Of a stretch of DNA of 64,000 bases, positions 44,795 through 53,431 are shown in pieces. Within the stretch, counting starts at the first letter, position 1; the number at the start of each line of letters is the position of its first letter. The notes beneath the pieces are model-generated. The model saw only the letters and a program-made list of their open reading frames with translations, was not told where the DNA came from and searched no databases. Source of the DNA: Pullichristensenella sp002068815 (GTDB lineage Bacteria; Bacillota; Clostridia; Christensenellales; Aristaeellaceae); contig JAXGXF010000001.1 of NCBI GenBank assembly GCA_040772885.1, forward strand, positions 62,001 through 126,000, in the 5' to 3' direction. The position numbers and the translations under genes were made by a program.

Positions 44795-46216
44795 ATGGCG
44801 CAGATTACGGTGATCGGTGTCGGTTTTCGACGGGGCCAGCTCACGGAGGAGGCGCAGCGCGCGCTGAAGGGCCCAGGGGCGGTCGTGCTGCACACGGAGC
44901 GTTGCGGGCTTACGGAGTGGCTTCGGGAAAACGGCGTGCCCTACGAGGCGCTGGACGCGCTCTACGAGGACGCGGAGGACTTCGACCGCCACGCGGAGAT
45001 GGCCGCGCGGGCGGTGCTTGAAAGGGCCGGGGCAGAGCCGGTCCGCTACGCGGTGTTCGACGTGCGCGACCGGAGCGTCGCAAAGCTGATCGAACTCTCC
45101 GATGCGCCGGTCGGCGTAATCGCCGGGCCGCCGATCGAGGAGGGGCTTTGGGCCTACGCGGGCGGCGCGACGGACTGCTTCGAGGCGTCCGACTGGGAAA
45201 ACTTCACGCTGCACGCCGACCGGAACGCGATGGTCCGCGAACTGGCGACGCGCGAGCTCGCCTCCGAGGTAAAATTAAAGCTCATGGACTGCTACCCGAC
45301 CGAGTGCCTGATCCACGTGCGCTCGGGGGACGGGGAGATGCAAAAAACCTCGCTTGTAAACCTGGACAGGCTGCCCTATTACGACCACCGCGTGAGCATA
45401 CTCGTGCCCGCGGAGCGGGAGCTGACGGCGCTCGAGCGATACGGCTTCGACGACTTCGACCGCGTGATCCGCCGGCTGCGCTCACCCGACGGCTGCCCGT
45501 GGGACCGCAAGCAGACGCACAGGTCGCTTCGCACGAACCTCGTCGAGGAGGCCTACGAGGCCGTCGACGCGATCGACCGGGGCGACACGGAGGCTCTGTA
45601 CGACGAGCTCGGCGACGTATTGCTGCAGATCGTGCTGCACGCGGAGATTGCGCGCCAGCACGGCGAATTCGCGATCGGCGACGTGATCACGGCGATCGCG
45701 CACAAGATGATCTCGCGCCACCCGCACGTGTTTTCGACGGCCAGCGCGGATACGCCCGATCAGGTGCTCTCGCTCTGGCAGAAGCTCAAGAAGAAGGAAC
45801 GGCATCAGGACACGCAGGCCGAGGTGCTCAAGAGCGTCACGAAGAGCCTGCCGGCGCTGATGCGCGCGGAAAAGGTGCAAAAGCGCGCCGCGGACGTCGG
45901 CTTCGACTGGAAGGACGCGGAGGAGTGCTTCTTCAAGATCTCCGAGGAGGCGGATGAACTCCGCGAGGCGATGGAGCGGCACGGGGACGTAGAGGGCGAG
46001 GCCGGGGACCTGCTGTTCGCCGCCGTCAACGTGATCCGGCTCTTGAAGCTCGATCCGGAGCTGCTCTTGAACCGCGCGACGGACAAGTTCATCGCACGCT
46101 TTGAGGCGATGGAGGAGCTGATTCTCAGGGACGGCAAGGCGCTCGCGGGGATGGCGCTTGCGGAGATGGACGCGTATTGGAATCGCGTAAAATTGTCAGA
46201 AAAGCATTTGAATTAG
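44795..46216 (+). CDS. mazG: Nucleoside triphosphate pyrophosphohydrolase MazG with N-terminal methylase-like domain
   Basis: 473 residues, the YabN layout. Residues 1-210 resemble the tetrapyrrole methylase fold (ITVIGVGFRRGQLTEEA start, DVRDRSVAKLIELSDA) but without an obvious SAM loop. Residues ~220-473 hold two MazG modules: LRSPDGCPWDRKQTHRSLRTN then EEAYEAVDAI with its EExxE...ExxD metal site, and a second at EEADELREAM/EGEAGDLLFA. It clears abnormal NTPs such as dUTP or oxidised forms. It is followed by HU, as is usual in the spoVT-mazG-hup-rqcP cluster of Firmicutes. Confidence 0.93.
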   Translation: MAQITVIGVGFRRGQLTEEAQRALKGPGAVVLHTERCGLTEWLRENGVPYEALDALYEDAEDFDRHAEMAARAVLERAGAEPVRYAVFDVRDRSVAKLIELSDAPVGVIAGPPIEEGLWAYAGGATDCFEASDWENFTLHADRNAMVRELATRELASEVKLKLMDCYPTECLIHVRSGDGEMQKTSLVNLDRLPYYDHRVSILVPAERELTALERYGFDDFDRVIRRLRSPDGCPWDRKQTHRSLRTNLVEEAYEAVDAIDRGDTEALYDELGDVLLQIVLHAEIARQHGEFAIGDVITAIAHKMISRHPHVFSTASADTPDQVLSLWQKLKKKERHQDTQAEVLKSVTKSLPALMRAEKVQKRAADVGFDWKDAEECFFKISEEADELREAMERHGDVEGEAGDLLFAAVNVIRLLKLDPELLLNRATDKFIARFEAMEELILRDGKALAGMALAEMDAYWNRVKLSEKHLN

Positions 46217-46307
46217 CAGGATTTTCAGGTTTTTCCACGAATTGTCTCAAGGCTTATGCGTGGATTCACGGGTTTTTCAGGGTCAAGAATATATGGAGGT
46301 GGCACGA

Positions 46308-46577
46308 ATGAATAAGGTTACACTCATCTCGAAAATCGCGGAGAAGTCCGGACTTTCCAAGAAGCAGGCAGAGGTCGCCCTTGCGGCGTTTATCGATTCC
46401 GTCACGGAGGCCCTCAAGGAGGGCGACAAGGTCCAGCTGATGGGCTTCGGCACGTTTGAAATCAAGGAGCGCGGCGCGCGCACCGGGCGCAACCCCGCGA
46501 CCGGCGAGACGATCGAGATCCCCGCGAGCAAGGCGCCCGCGTTCAAGGCGGGCAAGGGCTTCCGCGACGAGTTCTAA
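46308..46577 (+). CDS. hup: DNA-binding protein HU
   Basis: 89-residue histone-like dimer that bends and compacts DNA. The full family pattern is present: NKVTLISKIAEKSGLSKKQA at the start, GDKVQLMGFGTFEIKER near 38, RTGRNPATGETIEIPA (DNA-binding arm) near 57 and PAFKAGKGFRD at the end. ATG 46308 follows GGAGGTGG (46295-46302). It is followed by overlapping GC hairpins (about 46578-46632) that may attenuate transcription into rqcP. Confidence 0.96.
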   Translation: MNKVTLISKIAEKSGLSKKQAEVALAAFIDSVTEALKEGDKVQLMGFGTFEIKERGARTGRNPATGETIEIPASKAPAFKAGKGFRDEF

Positions 46578-46645
46578 CCCCCCCTGGGGGACAGCACAGG
46601 GCCGCTTCCTGCGGGGGCAGCCCTGTTTCGCGTACTGGAGGAAGC

Positions 46646-46945
46646 ATGAGCAGGAAAGAGATCGAGGCAAAAAAGCCCGTTCCGCGCGTCGAGGCGAAGT
46701 CGATGCGGCTGGACAAGTACCTGAAGGTCTCCCGAATCATCAAGCGCAGGAGCGTCGCGAACGACGCCTGCTCGACCGGGCACATCACCGTCAACGGAAA
46801 AGAGGGGAAGCCCGGGACGGACGTCAAGGTCGGCGACGTGCTGGGCATACGCTTCGGCGAGCGGTATACAGAGTACGAGGTGCTCGCGATCGGCGAGCAC
46901 GCGCTCAAGCAGGACGCGGCCGAGATGTACCGCGTGAAGCCGTGA
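46646..46945 (+). CDS. rqcP: S4-domain ribosome quality control protein RqcP (YabO)
   Basis: 99 residues. An S4 RNA-binding domain with MRLDKYLKVSRIIKRRSVAN near residue 20 and ACSTGHITVNGKEGKPGTDV after it. RqcP holds the tRNA on obstructed 50S subunits while RqcH adds alanine tails. The first ~18 residues (Lys/Glu-rich) extend beyond the usual start. ATG 46646 is behind GGAGG. It overlaps the next gene: its stop TGA shares bases with the GTG start of ispDF. Confidence 0.9.
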   Translation: MSRKEIEAKKPVPRVEAKSMRLDKYLKVSRIIKRRSVANDACSTGHITVNGKEGKPGTDVKVGDVLGIRFGERYTEYEVLAIGEHALKQDAAEMYRVKP

Positions 46946-48111
46946 CCGCCTGGGCGGTCGTCGTCGCCGCCGGAAGGGGTGAGCGCGCGGGCTTTGCGGA
47001 GAACAAGGTGTTTCAACCGCTCGGCGGGGAAAGCGTGCTCGGGCGGTGCCTGCGGGCGCTGGACGCGACCGGGCGTTTTCAGGGGATCGCGCTCGTGCTC
47101 GCAAACCGCGACATGGACGCCTACCGCGCTCTGACGGCTTCGGAGGGCGCATGCGCGTCGGTCCGGACCGTCGTCGAGGGCGGGGCGACGCGGCAGGAAT
47201 CCGTGCTGAACGGCCTGCGCGCGGTGCCGGAGGACGTCGACATCGTCGCGATACACGACGCGGCGCGGCCGTTCGTGACCGACGCGATCGTCGCGAAGTC
47301 GATCGAATTGGCCGTCCGGAAGGGCAGCGGGGTCTGCTGCGCGCCGGTCGTCGATACGATCAAGCACATAGACCCCGAGACCGGGCGCGTGCGGACGCTC
47401 GACCGCGCGGATTTGCGCGCCGCGCAGACGCCGCAGACGTTCCGGCGCGAGGCCATCCTCCGCGCGTACGAGCGCGCACGGGAATTGGGCTGGAGCGCGA
47501 CCGACGACGCGGACATCTACGAGCGCCACTGGGGAGAGGTCTGCCTGTTCGAGGCCCCGGGCGCGGCTCTGAACATCAAGCTCACGACGCGGGAGGACTT
47601 TTTGCGGATGTCACAGGGCTTCGAAACGCGGATCGGCATCGGCTACGACGCGCACAGGCTGAAAGAAGGCAGGGCGCTGATCCTCTGCGGCGCAGGGATT
47701 CCGCACGAGAAGGGGCTCGACGGCCACTCCGACGCGGACGTCGCCGCCCACGCGCTGATGGACGCGCTGCTCGGGGCGATCGGCGAGGGCGACATCGGCC
47801 GGCACTTCCCGGACGCGGACGCCGAATTCAAGGGCATCTCGTCGATGCTGCTGCTCGCGCGGGTCATGCGGCTCGTCCGCGAAAAGGGTTATCGGGTCGT
47901 CAACGCCGACGTCGTGATCGCGGCCCAGCGCCCGAAGCTCGCGCCGTTCATCGAGGAGATGCGTCTGAACCTCGCGGAGGCGCTCGGCGTCGGGTTCGAT
48001 TGCGCGAATGTCAAGGCGACGACGACCGAGCGCATGGGCTTCGAGGGCCGGGAAGAGGGCATCTCCGCGCAGGCGGCCGTGCTGCTCTCGAAGGGGGGCG
48101 ACCGAGCGTGA
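46942..48111 (+). CDS. ispDF: Bifunctional MEP-pathway enzyme IspD-IspF
   Basis: Fusion of two steps of isoprenoid synthesis, 389 residues. Residues 1-~220 are IspD (MEP cytidylyltransferase): VVVAAGRGERAG at 6-17, IHDAARPFVT near 105 and TPQTFRREAI near 162. Residues ~228-389 are IspF (2C-methyl-D-erythritol 2,4-cyclodiphosphate synthase): RIGIGYDAHRL near 227 and GHSDADVAAHALMDALLGA near 257, with the zinc-binding Asp/His, ending KATTTERMGF...AVLLSKGG. GTG start at 46942 overlaps the rqcP stop; mtnN overlaps its own stop. IspE, the intervening step, is not in the window. Confidence 0.95.
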   Translation: MTAWAVVVAAGRGERAGFAENKVFQPLGGESVLGRCLRALDATGRFQGIALVLANRDMDAYRALTASEGACASVRTVVEGGATRQESVLNGLRAVPEDVDIVAIHDAARPFVTDAIVAKSIELAVRKGSGVCCAPVVDTIKHIDPETGRVRTLDRADLRAAQTPQTFRREAILRAYERARELGWSATDDADIYERHWGEVCLFEAPGAALNIKLTTREDFLRMSQGFETRIGIGYDAHRLKEGRALILCGAGIPHEKGLDGHSDADVAAHALMDALLGAIGEGDIGRHFPDADAEFKGISSMLLLARVMRLVREKGYRVVNADVVIAAQRPKLAPFIEEMRLNLAEALGVGFDCANVKATTTERMGFEGREEGISAQAAVLLSKGGDRA

Positions 48112-48806
48112 TCGGGATCATCGGCGCGATGCAGATCGAGATCGACCGCATACTCGAAAGGGTCGAGGCGCCCGTGAAGCGGGTCGAGAGCGGCATCGAA
48201 TACGTCTCCGGGAAGCTGCTGGAACAGGATGCCGTCGTCGCGAAGTGCGGCATCGGCAAGGTCAACGCCGCGGCCTGCGCGCAGACGATGGCGCTCCTCT
48301 TCAAGCCCGAATTGGTCCTGAACACCGGCGTCGCGGGGTCGCTTTCCTCGGAGCTCGGCGTCGGCGACATCGCGGTCGGCACGGACGTCGTGCAGCATGA
48401 CGTGGACACGACCGCGCTCGGCGACCCTCCGGGCATGGTCTCGACCGTCAACATCGTGCATTTTCCGCTCGACCCCGCCGCGCGGGAGGCGATTCTTAGC
48501 GCGGCGGAAGCTCTCCCGGGCGTCCGCGCGATTCCCGCGCGCATCGCCTCCGGCGACCAGTTCGTCGCGGCTTCCGCGCGAAAGGCCGAGATCGTTCGGT
48601 TGTTTGACGCGGGCGCGTGCGAGATGGAGGCCGGCGCGATCGCGCAGATATGCCACCTGAACGGCATCCGCTGCGCGGTCTTGCGCGCGATCTCCGACGG
48701 CGGGGACGAGGGCGCGCACCTGTCCTACGCCGAGTTCCTGCCGCTCGCGGCGAAGAACTCCGCGGAACTCGTGCTTCGATTTCTTTCGCGCATGAGCGGC
48801 TCGTAA
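48108..48806 (+). CDS. mtnN: 5'-methylthioadenosine/S-adenosylhomocysteine nucleosidase
   Basis: Cleaves MTA and SAH, removing methyltransferase products. 232 residues. Seen: IGIIGAMQIEIDRI at the N-terminus, NTGVAGSLSSELGVGDI near 77, EMEAGAIAQICHL near 172 (purine/ribose binding), and RAISDGGDE with the catalytic Asp near 194. GTG at 48108 overlaps the ispDF stop by four bases. It closes the rqcP-ispDF-mtnN transcript. The next gene has its own promoter and CtsR box. Confidence 0.94.
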   Translation: MIGIIGAMQIEIDRILERVEAPVKRVESGIEYVSGKLLEQDAVVAKCGIGKVNAAACAQTMALLFKPELVLNTGVAGSLSSELGVGDIAVGTDVVQHDVDTTALGDPPGMVSTVNIVHFPLDPAAREAILSAAEALPGVRAIPARIASGDQFVAASARKAEIVRLFDAGACEMEAGAIAQICHLNGIRCAVLRAISDGGDEGAHLSYAEFLPLAAKNSAELVLRFLSRMSGS

Positions 48807-48821
48807 ACATTTCAAAAACGC

Positions 48822-48850
48822 TTGCTTTTTTGACCATCTGCTGCTATAAT
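48822..48850 (+). promoter_or_regulatory. Sigma-A promoter of the ctsR-mcsA-mcsB-clpC operon
   Basis: TTGCTT (48822-48827), 17-base spacer, TATAAT (48845-48850), 51 bases before ctsR. Confidence 0.85.
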
Positions 48851-48866
48851 AGTCAGAGATGGTCAA
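48830..48866. repeat. 10-bp inverted repeat bracketing the ctsR -10 box
   Basis: TTGACCATCT (48830-48839) and AGATGGTCAA (48857-48866), perfect complements 17 bases apart. The right arm overlaps the second CtsR heptad. The left arm lies in the promoter spacer. Confidence 0.8.
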
Positions 48867-48867
48867 T
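48851..48867 (+). promoter_or_regulatory. CtsR operator
   Basis: Heptad direct repeat AGTCAGA-GAT-GGTCAAT, matching the CtsR box (RGTCAAA-NAN-RGTCAAA) with two mismatches. It directly abuts the -10 box, so bound CtsR would block RNA polymerase. It lies upstream of ctsR itself, as in autoregulated heat-shock operons. Confidence 0.85.
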
Positions 48868-48901
48868 TCATGTTCGGCCGTCTGAAAGAGGTGAATGGAG
48901 C

Positions 48902-49384
48902 ATGGCTCAATTGAGCGATTCCATCGAGCGATTCATCAAGGAATTGATGGACGAGGAGACGCAGATCGAGGTGCGCCGCAACGAGCTGGCGCAGCACTTC
49001 GGCTGCGCGCCCTCGCAGATCAACTATGTGCTCGCGACGCGCTTTTCCGTCGACCACGGCTACATCATCGAATCGCGGCGCGGCGGCGGCGGCTATGTCC
49101 GGATCGTGCGCATGTGCGAGCGGTCCGAGGAAAACCTGCTGAACGCGCTTCTGACGAGGATCGGCAACGCCGTCGACGAGGACTCCGCCTGCGCGATCAT
49201 CGCGCATCTGCAGGACCGGAAGATCGTAAACGGCCGCGAGGCATCGCTGATGCGCGCGGCGATCTCGAGAAACGCGCTGGCGCTGCCGATCAGCGCGAAG
49301 GACGTGTTGAGGGCCGCGGTGTTTCGGAATATGTTGCAGCAGGTATTTCGGAATTTGGAGGGAGGCGTGCGCCATGATGTGTGA
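48902..49384 (+). CDS. ctsR: Transcriptional repressor CtsR
   Basis: Heat-shock repressor of clp genes, inactivated by heat and by the McsA/McsB system. 160 residues. Winged helix: ELAQHFGCAPSQINYVLATRF near residues 28-48, then the conserved glycine-rich wing ESRRGGGGYVRIVR near 57-70, which senses temperature. The C-terminal dimer domain follows. The ATG at 48902 has a GAGGTG ten bases upstream. The end overlaps mcsA by 11 bases. Four-gene operon with mcsA, mcsB and clpC. Confidence 0.96.
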   Translation: MAQLSDSIERFIKELMDEETQIEVRRNELAQHFGCAPSQINYVLATRFSVDHGYIIESRRGGGGYVRIVRMCERSEENLLNALLTRIGNAVDEDSACAIIAHLQDRKIVNGREASLMRAAISRNALALPISAKDVLRAAVFRNMLQQVFRNLEGGVRHDV

Positions 49385-49928
49385 GGAGTGCGGCATCCGG
49401 CCCGCGAAATTCCACCTGACGGCGATCACCGGGGAGGAAAAAACAGAGCGGAATCTCTGCCCGGTGTGCATGGCAAAATACCAGAAGCAGCTTCCGGGGC
49501 TCGATTTTTCGAACCTCGCGGGGCTGATCAGCGGCTTCCTCGAGTCGGCGGGCATCGGCTCGTCGAACGTCGAGCAGCCGGAGGAGGGGCCGCAGCTCAA
49601 GTGCTCGGCCTGCGGGACGACCTACCAGACCTTCCAGAAGACCGGCATGTTCGGCTGCGCGAAGTGCTACGAGGAGTTCAAAAAGCCGCTGGAGGCGCTG
49701 CTCATGCGCGTGCACGGAAACACGCAGCACGCGGGGCGCATCCCCGGGGGCGTCAAGAGCGACGTCTCGATCCGCATGAACCTCGACAGGCTCCGGCAGG
49801 AGCTCGTCAAGGCGATCGCGGACGAGGAATACGAGGAGGCCGCCCTGCTGCGCGACCAGATACGGGGGCTGAAGCAGCAGCTCGAGCCCGCGAAGGCCGA
49901 GGAGGAGGGAGGGGAGAGGCGTGCATGA
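49374..49928 (+). CDS. mcsA: McsA, zinc-binding activator of the McsB kinase
   Basis: 184 residues. Two zinc modules: CEECG...CPVCM near residues 3-31 and CSACG...CAKCYEEF near 77-100. A C-terminal UVR motif (IADEEYEEAALLRDQIRGLK, ~146-165) is the contact region for McsB/ClpC. McsA binds and activates McsB. Two ATG codons lie in a row (49374, 49377); GGAGG is about 12 bases upstream of the first. It overlaps mcsB by eight bases. Confidence 0.93.
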   Translation: MMCEECGIRPAKFHLTAITGEEKTERNLCPVCMAKYQKQLPGLDFSNLAGLISGFLESAGIGSSNVEQPEEGPQLKCSACGTTYQTFQKTGMFGCAKCYEEFKKPLEALLMRVHGNTQHAGRIPGGVKSDVSIRMNLDRLRQELVKAIADEEYEEAALLRDQIRGLKQQLEPAKAEEEGGERRA

Positions 49929-50946
49929 TTTCGTGCAGGCGCCCGAGCAGGACGTCGTGCTCTCCAGCCGCGTCCGGCTCGCGAGGAACTACCTGGACAT
50001 ACCGTTTTCCCCGAAGCTGACGAAGGAGTTCGCCGACGAGGTGATCTCCCGCGCGCACGAGGCGATGCTCGAAAGCCCCGAGGGGGGCGCGTTCAAGCTG
50101 TTGCGCGTGAGCGATCTGGGGGACGACCAGCGAAGGCAGCTCGTCGAGCACCATTTGATCAGCTACGACCTTCTGAAATACCCGCAGCGTTCGGCCGCCC
50201 TGATCTCGTCCGGCGAGACGATCTCGGTCATGCTCAACGAGGAGGACCACCTGCGCATACAGGGGCTTCTCCCCGGCATGCAGATCGAGCGGTCGGCGGA
50301 GCTCGCGTTCACGGCCGACGACGCGCTCGGCGGAAAGAGCTCCTACGCGTTCGACCCCCAGTGGGGGTACCTCACGAGCTGCCCGACGAACGTCGGGACC
50401 GGCATGCGCGCGTCCGCGATGCTGCACCTGCCGGCGCTCTCGGAGAGCGGGCAGATCGGCGCGGTGATGCAGGCGGTCGCGAAGCTCGGGCTGACCGTCC
50501 GAGGGCTCTACGGCGAGGGCAGCGAGGCGCAGGGAAACCTGTATCAGCTCTCGAACCAGGTGACGCTCGGGCGAAGCGAGGAGGACGTGATCCGCTCCTT
50601 GGTCGCCGCGACCGAGCAGATCGTCGGACACGAGCGCACGATGCGCGAGCGCGCCGAGAAAAACGACATGATGGCGCTTCAGGACAAGCTCTTGCGCTCC
50701 TGGGGCGAGACGCTCAACGCCAGACTCATGTCCGCGAAGGAGCTGATGCGCCGCTACTCGGACATCCGCTACGCCGCGAGCATGGGCTACCTGCACGCGC
50801 CGCTGCGCGCGCTCGACTGCATGATGATGGATCTGCAGCCCGGCTCGCTCGCGGTCCGCGCGGGAAAACTGATCGGCGAGCGCGAGGGGGAGATACTTCG
50901 CGCAAAGCTCCTTCGGGAGCAGCTTTCCGAGCTGGTCGCAAACTGA
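49921..50946 (+). CDS. mcsB: Protein arginine kinase McsB
   Basis: 341-residue phosphagen-kinase homologue that phosphorylates arginines, marking proteins for ClpCP. Seen: VVLSSRVRLARNYLDIPF near residue 12, the catalytic-loop region LTSCPTNVGTGMRASAMLHL near 156, and GLYGEGSEAQGNLYQLSNQ near 194. The C-terminal RRYSDIRYAASMGYL is usual. GTG start at 49921 behind GGAGGGGAGG, overlapping mcsA. It also releases CtsR from DNA in related bacteria. Confidence 0.96.
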   Translation: MHDFVQAPEQDVVLSSRVRLARNYLDIPFSPKLTKEFADEVISRAHEAMLESPEGGAFKLLRVSDLGDDQRRQLVEHHLISYDLLKYPQRSAALISSGETISVMLNEEDHLRIQGLLPGMQIERSAELAFTADDALGGKSSYAFDPQWGYLTSCPTNVGTGMRASAMLHLPALSESGQIGAVMQAVAKLGLTVRGLYGEGSEAQGNLYQLSNQVTLGRSEEDVIRSLVAATEQIVGHERTMRERAEKNDMMALQDKLLRSWGETLNARLMSAKELMRRYSDIRYAASMGYLHAPLRALDCMMMDLQPGSLAVRAGKLIGEREGEILRAKLLREQLSELVAN

Positions 50947-50965
50947 AAAAACAACGGAGGCTACT

Positions 50966-53431
50966 CTGGCTTATTTTGCAAAATTTACGGAACGCGGCCA
51001 GCGCGCGCTGTTGACGGCGCAGCGCGAGGCGGCGCAGCTCGGAAGGACCTACGTGGGCACGGAGCACCTGCTCCTGGGCGTGTTGAGCGACCCCGGCGCG
51101 GCTTCGCTCGTGCTCAAGGAGGTCACGCTCGACGCGGCGAGGCAGGAGATACTGCAGATACTCGGCCGCGGGGACGACACCTCGCCGATCAAGACGATGG
51201 TCTACACGCCGCGCACGAAGAAGGTGCTCGAGCAGAGCGTCCGCGAGGCGCGGGAGCTGAAGCAGAACTACGTCGGCACCGAGCACATCTTGCTGGCGCT
51301 GATGCGCGAGCGCGAGGGCGTCGCGGCGCACGTGATGATCAAGCTCGGCATCGACCTCGCGAAGGCGCGCGAGGACCTTCTGCGCGCGCTGAACGGCGGC
51401 GACGAGAGCGCCTCGGGCACGCCCGCGCCGGAGCAGGAGACGCCGGTTCTCGACCAGTTCGCCAGGGACCTGACCCGCGCCGCGCAGGCGGGCGAGCTCG
51501 ATCCCGTGATCGGGCGCACGCGCGAGGTCGAGCGGATCGTCCAGATACTCTCGCGCCGCACGAAGAACAACCCGGTGTTGATCGGCGAACCCGGCGTCGG
51601 CAAGTCCGCGATCGTCGAGGGCCTGGCGCAGCTGATCTCCGAGGGGAGCATCCCGGAGATTCTTCGGGGAAAGCGCGTCGTCGCGCTCGACCTCGCGAGC
51701 ATGCTCGCGGGCGCGAAGTACCGCGGCGAGTTCGAGGAGCGGCTCAAAAACGCGATGGCCGAGATACGCAAGGCCGGAAACGTGATTCTCTTCATCGACG
51801 AATTGCACACGATCGTCGGGGCCGGCGCGTCCGAGGGCGCGATCGACGCGGCGAACATATTGAAGCCGCTGCTCGCGCGCGGCGAGATGCAGTGCGTCGG
51901 CGCGACGACGCTGAGGGAATACCACAAGTACATCGAGAAGGACGCCGCGCTTGAGCGCCGGTTCCAGCCGGTGAATGTCGGAGAGCCGACGAAGCAGGAG
52001 TCGATCGAGATACTGCACGGGCTCCGCGACCGCTACGAGGCGCACCACCGCGTGCAGATCACCGACGAGGCGATCGCGGCCGCCGTGAACCTGTCCGACC
52101 GCTACATCTCCGACCGGTTTTTGCCCGACAAAGCGATCGACTTAGTCGACGAGGCCGCGTCGCGCGTGCGCATAAAAGCGTTCACCGCGCCGCCGGACAT
52201 GAAGGAGCAGGAGGCCCGGCTCGAAATTCTCAACAAGGAGACCGAGGAGGCCGTCGCGCACGAGGACTTCGAGAAGGCCGCGAACCTGCGCGACCAGAAG
52301 AAGCAATTGCAGAACGAGATGCTCGAGCGCCGCAAGGAGTGGGAGCACAACAGAACCGCGAAGGTCGAGATCGTCGGCGAGGAGGAGATCGCGGAGATCG
52401 TGTCCTCCTGGACCGGCATCCCCGTCCGCCGCATGACCGAGGGCGAGGCCGACAGGCTTCTGCGCCTCGAGGAGATACTGCACCGGCGCGTGATCGGGCA
52501 GGAGGAGGCCGTCAAGTCCGTCGCGAAGGCGGTGCGCCGCGCGCGCGCGGGGCTCAAGGACCCGAACCGGCCGATCGGCTCGTTCATCTTCCTGGGTCCG
52601 ACCGGCGTCGGCAAGACCGAGCTGTGCAAGGCGCTGGGCGAGGCGCTGTTCGGCGACGAGAACAGCATGATCCGCATCGACATGTCCGAGTACATGGAGA
52701 AGCACTCCGTCTCGCGGATGATCGGCTCCCCGCCCGGCTACGTCGGCCACGAGGAGGGCGGCCAGTTGACCGAAAAGGTGCGCAGGAAGCCCTACGCGGT
52801 GATCCTGTTCGACGAGGTCGAGAAGGCGCACCCGGACGTGTTCAACGTGCTGTTGCAGATACTCGAGGACGGCCGACTGACCGACGGGCAGGGCCGCGTC
52901 GTCGACTTCAAGAACACCGTCATCGTCATGACGAGCAACGCAGGCGCGCACGCGATCAAAAAGCAGCGTTCCCTCGGATTCGGGAGCGCCGACAGCCGCG
53001 AAAAGAGCTACGAGGCGATGAAGGACAACATCATGGGCGAGGTCAAGCAGATCTTCCGCCCCGAGTTTTTGAACCGCGTCGACGAGATCATCGTATTCCA
53101 CGCGCTCGAGCCCGAAGAGATCGAGCAGATCGCCGCGCTGATGCTCGAAAACGTCAAGAAGCGGCTGCTCGAGCGCGACATCGAGCTCGAGGCGGACCCG
53201 TCCGCGGTGGCTCTGTTGAGCGCAGGCGGCTACGACCTGCAGTACGGTGCGAGGCCGCTTCGGCGGGCGATACAGCGCATGGTCGAGGACGCGCTGAGCG
53301 AGGAGATATTGAACGGCAGGATCAAGCTCGGCGACCGCGTGCGCATGACCGCCGAGGGGGAGGAGCTGACCTTCACGCCGATCCCGCGGACCGAGAAGCC
53401 CGTGGAAAGCGCATACCAGAACAGCGACTGA
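50966..53431 (+). CDS. clpC: ATP-dependent Clp protease ATP-binding subunit ClpC, apparent CTG start
   Basis: AAA+ unfoldase feeding ClpP, 821 residues. The N domain starts AYFAKFTERGQRALLTAQREA; two Clp_N repeats to ~140. NBD1 Walker A GEPGVGKSA near 207, UVR-type middle region EDFEKAANLRDQKKQL near 433, NBD2 Walker A GPTGVGKTE near 544, sensor GARPLRRAIQRMVEDALSEE near 758. No ATG, GTG or TTG precedes FTERGQRA in frame. A CTG at 50966 lies five bases after GGAGG (50956-50960) and gives the expected N-terminus. A TTG at 51011 would delete conserved residues. The 3' end lies in a tandem repeat shared with the convergent PBP gene. Confidence 0.93.
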   Translation: MAYFAKFTERGQRALLTAQREAAQLGRTYVGTEHLLLGVLSDPGAASLVLKEVTLDAARQEILQILGRGDDTSPIKTMVYTPRTKKVLEQSVREARELKQNYVGTEHILLALMREREGVAAHVMIKLGIDLAKAREDLLRALNGGDESASGTPAPEQETPVLDQFARDLTRAAQAGELDPVIGRTREVERIVQILSRRTKNNPVLIGEPGVGKSAIVEGLAQLISEGSIPEILRGKRVVALDLASMLAGAKYRGEFEERLKNAMAEIRKAGNVILFIDELHTIVGAGASEGAIDAANILKPLLARGEMQCVGATTLREYHKYIEKDAALERRFQPVNVGEPTKQESIEILHGLRDRYEAHHRVQITDEAIAAAVNLSDRYISDRFLPDKAIDLVDEAASRVRIKAFTAPPDMKEQEARLEILNKETEEAVAHEDFEKAANLRDQKKQLQNEMLERRKEWEHNRTAKVEIVGEEEIAEIVSSWTGIPVRRMTEGEADRLLRLEEILHRRVIGQEEAVKSVAKAVRRARAGLKDPNRPIGSFIFLGPTGVGKTELCKALGEALFGDENSMIRIDMSEYMEKHSVSRMIGSPPGYVGHEEGGQLTEKVRRKPYAVILFDEVEKAHPDVFNVLLQILEDGRLTDGQGRVVDFKNTVIVMTSNAGAHAIKKQRSLGFGSADSREKSYEAMKDNIMGEVKQIFRPEFLNRVDEIIVFHALEPEEIEQIAALMLENVKKRLLERDIELEADPSAVALLSAGGYDLQYGARPLRRAIQRMVEDALSEEILNGRIKLGDRVRMTAEGEELTFTPIPRTEKPVESAYQNSD

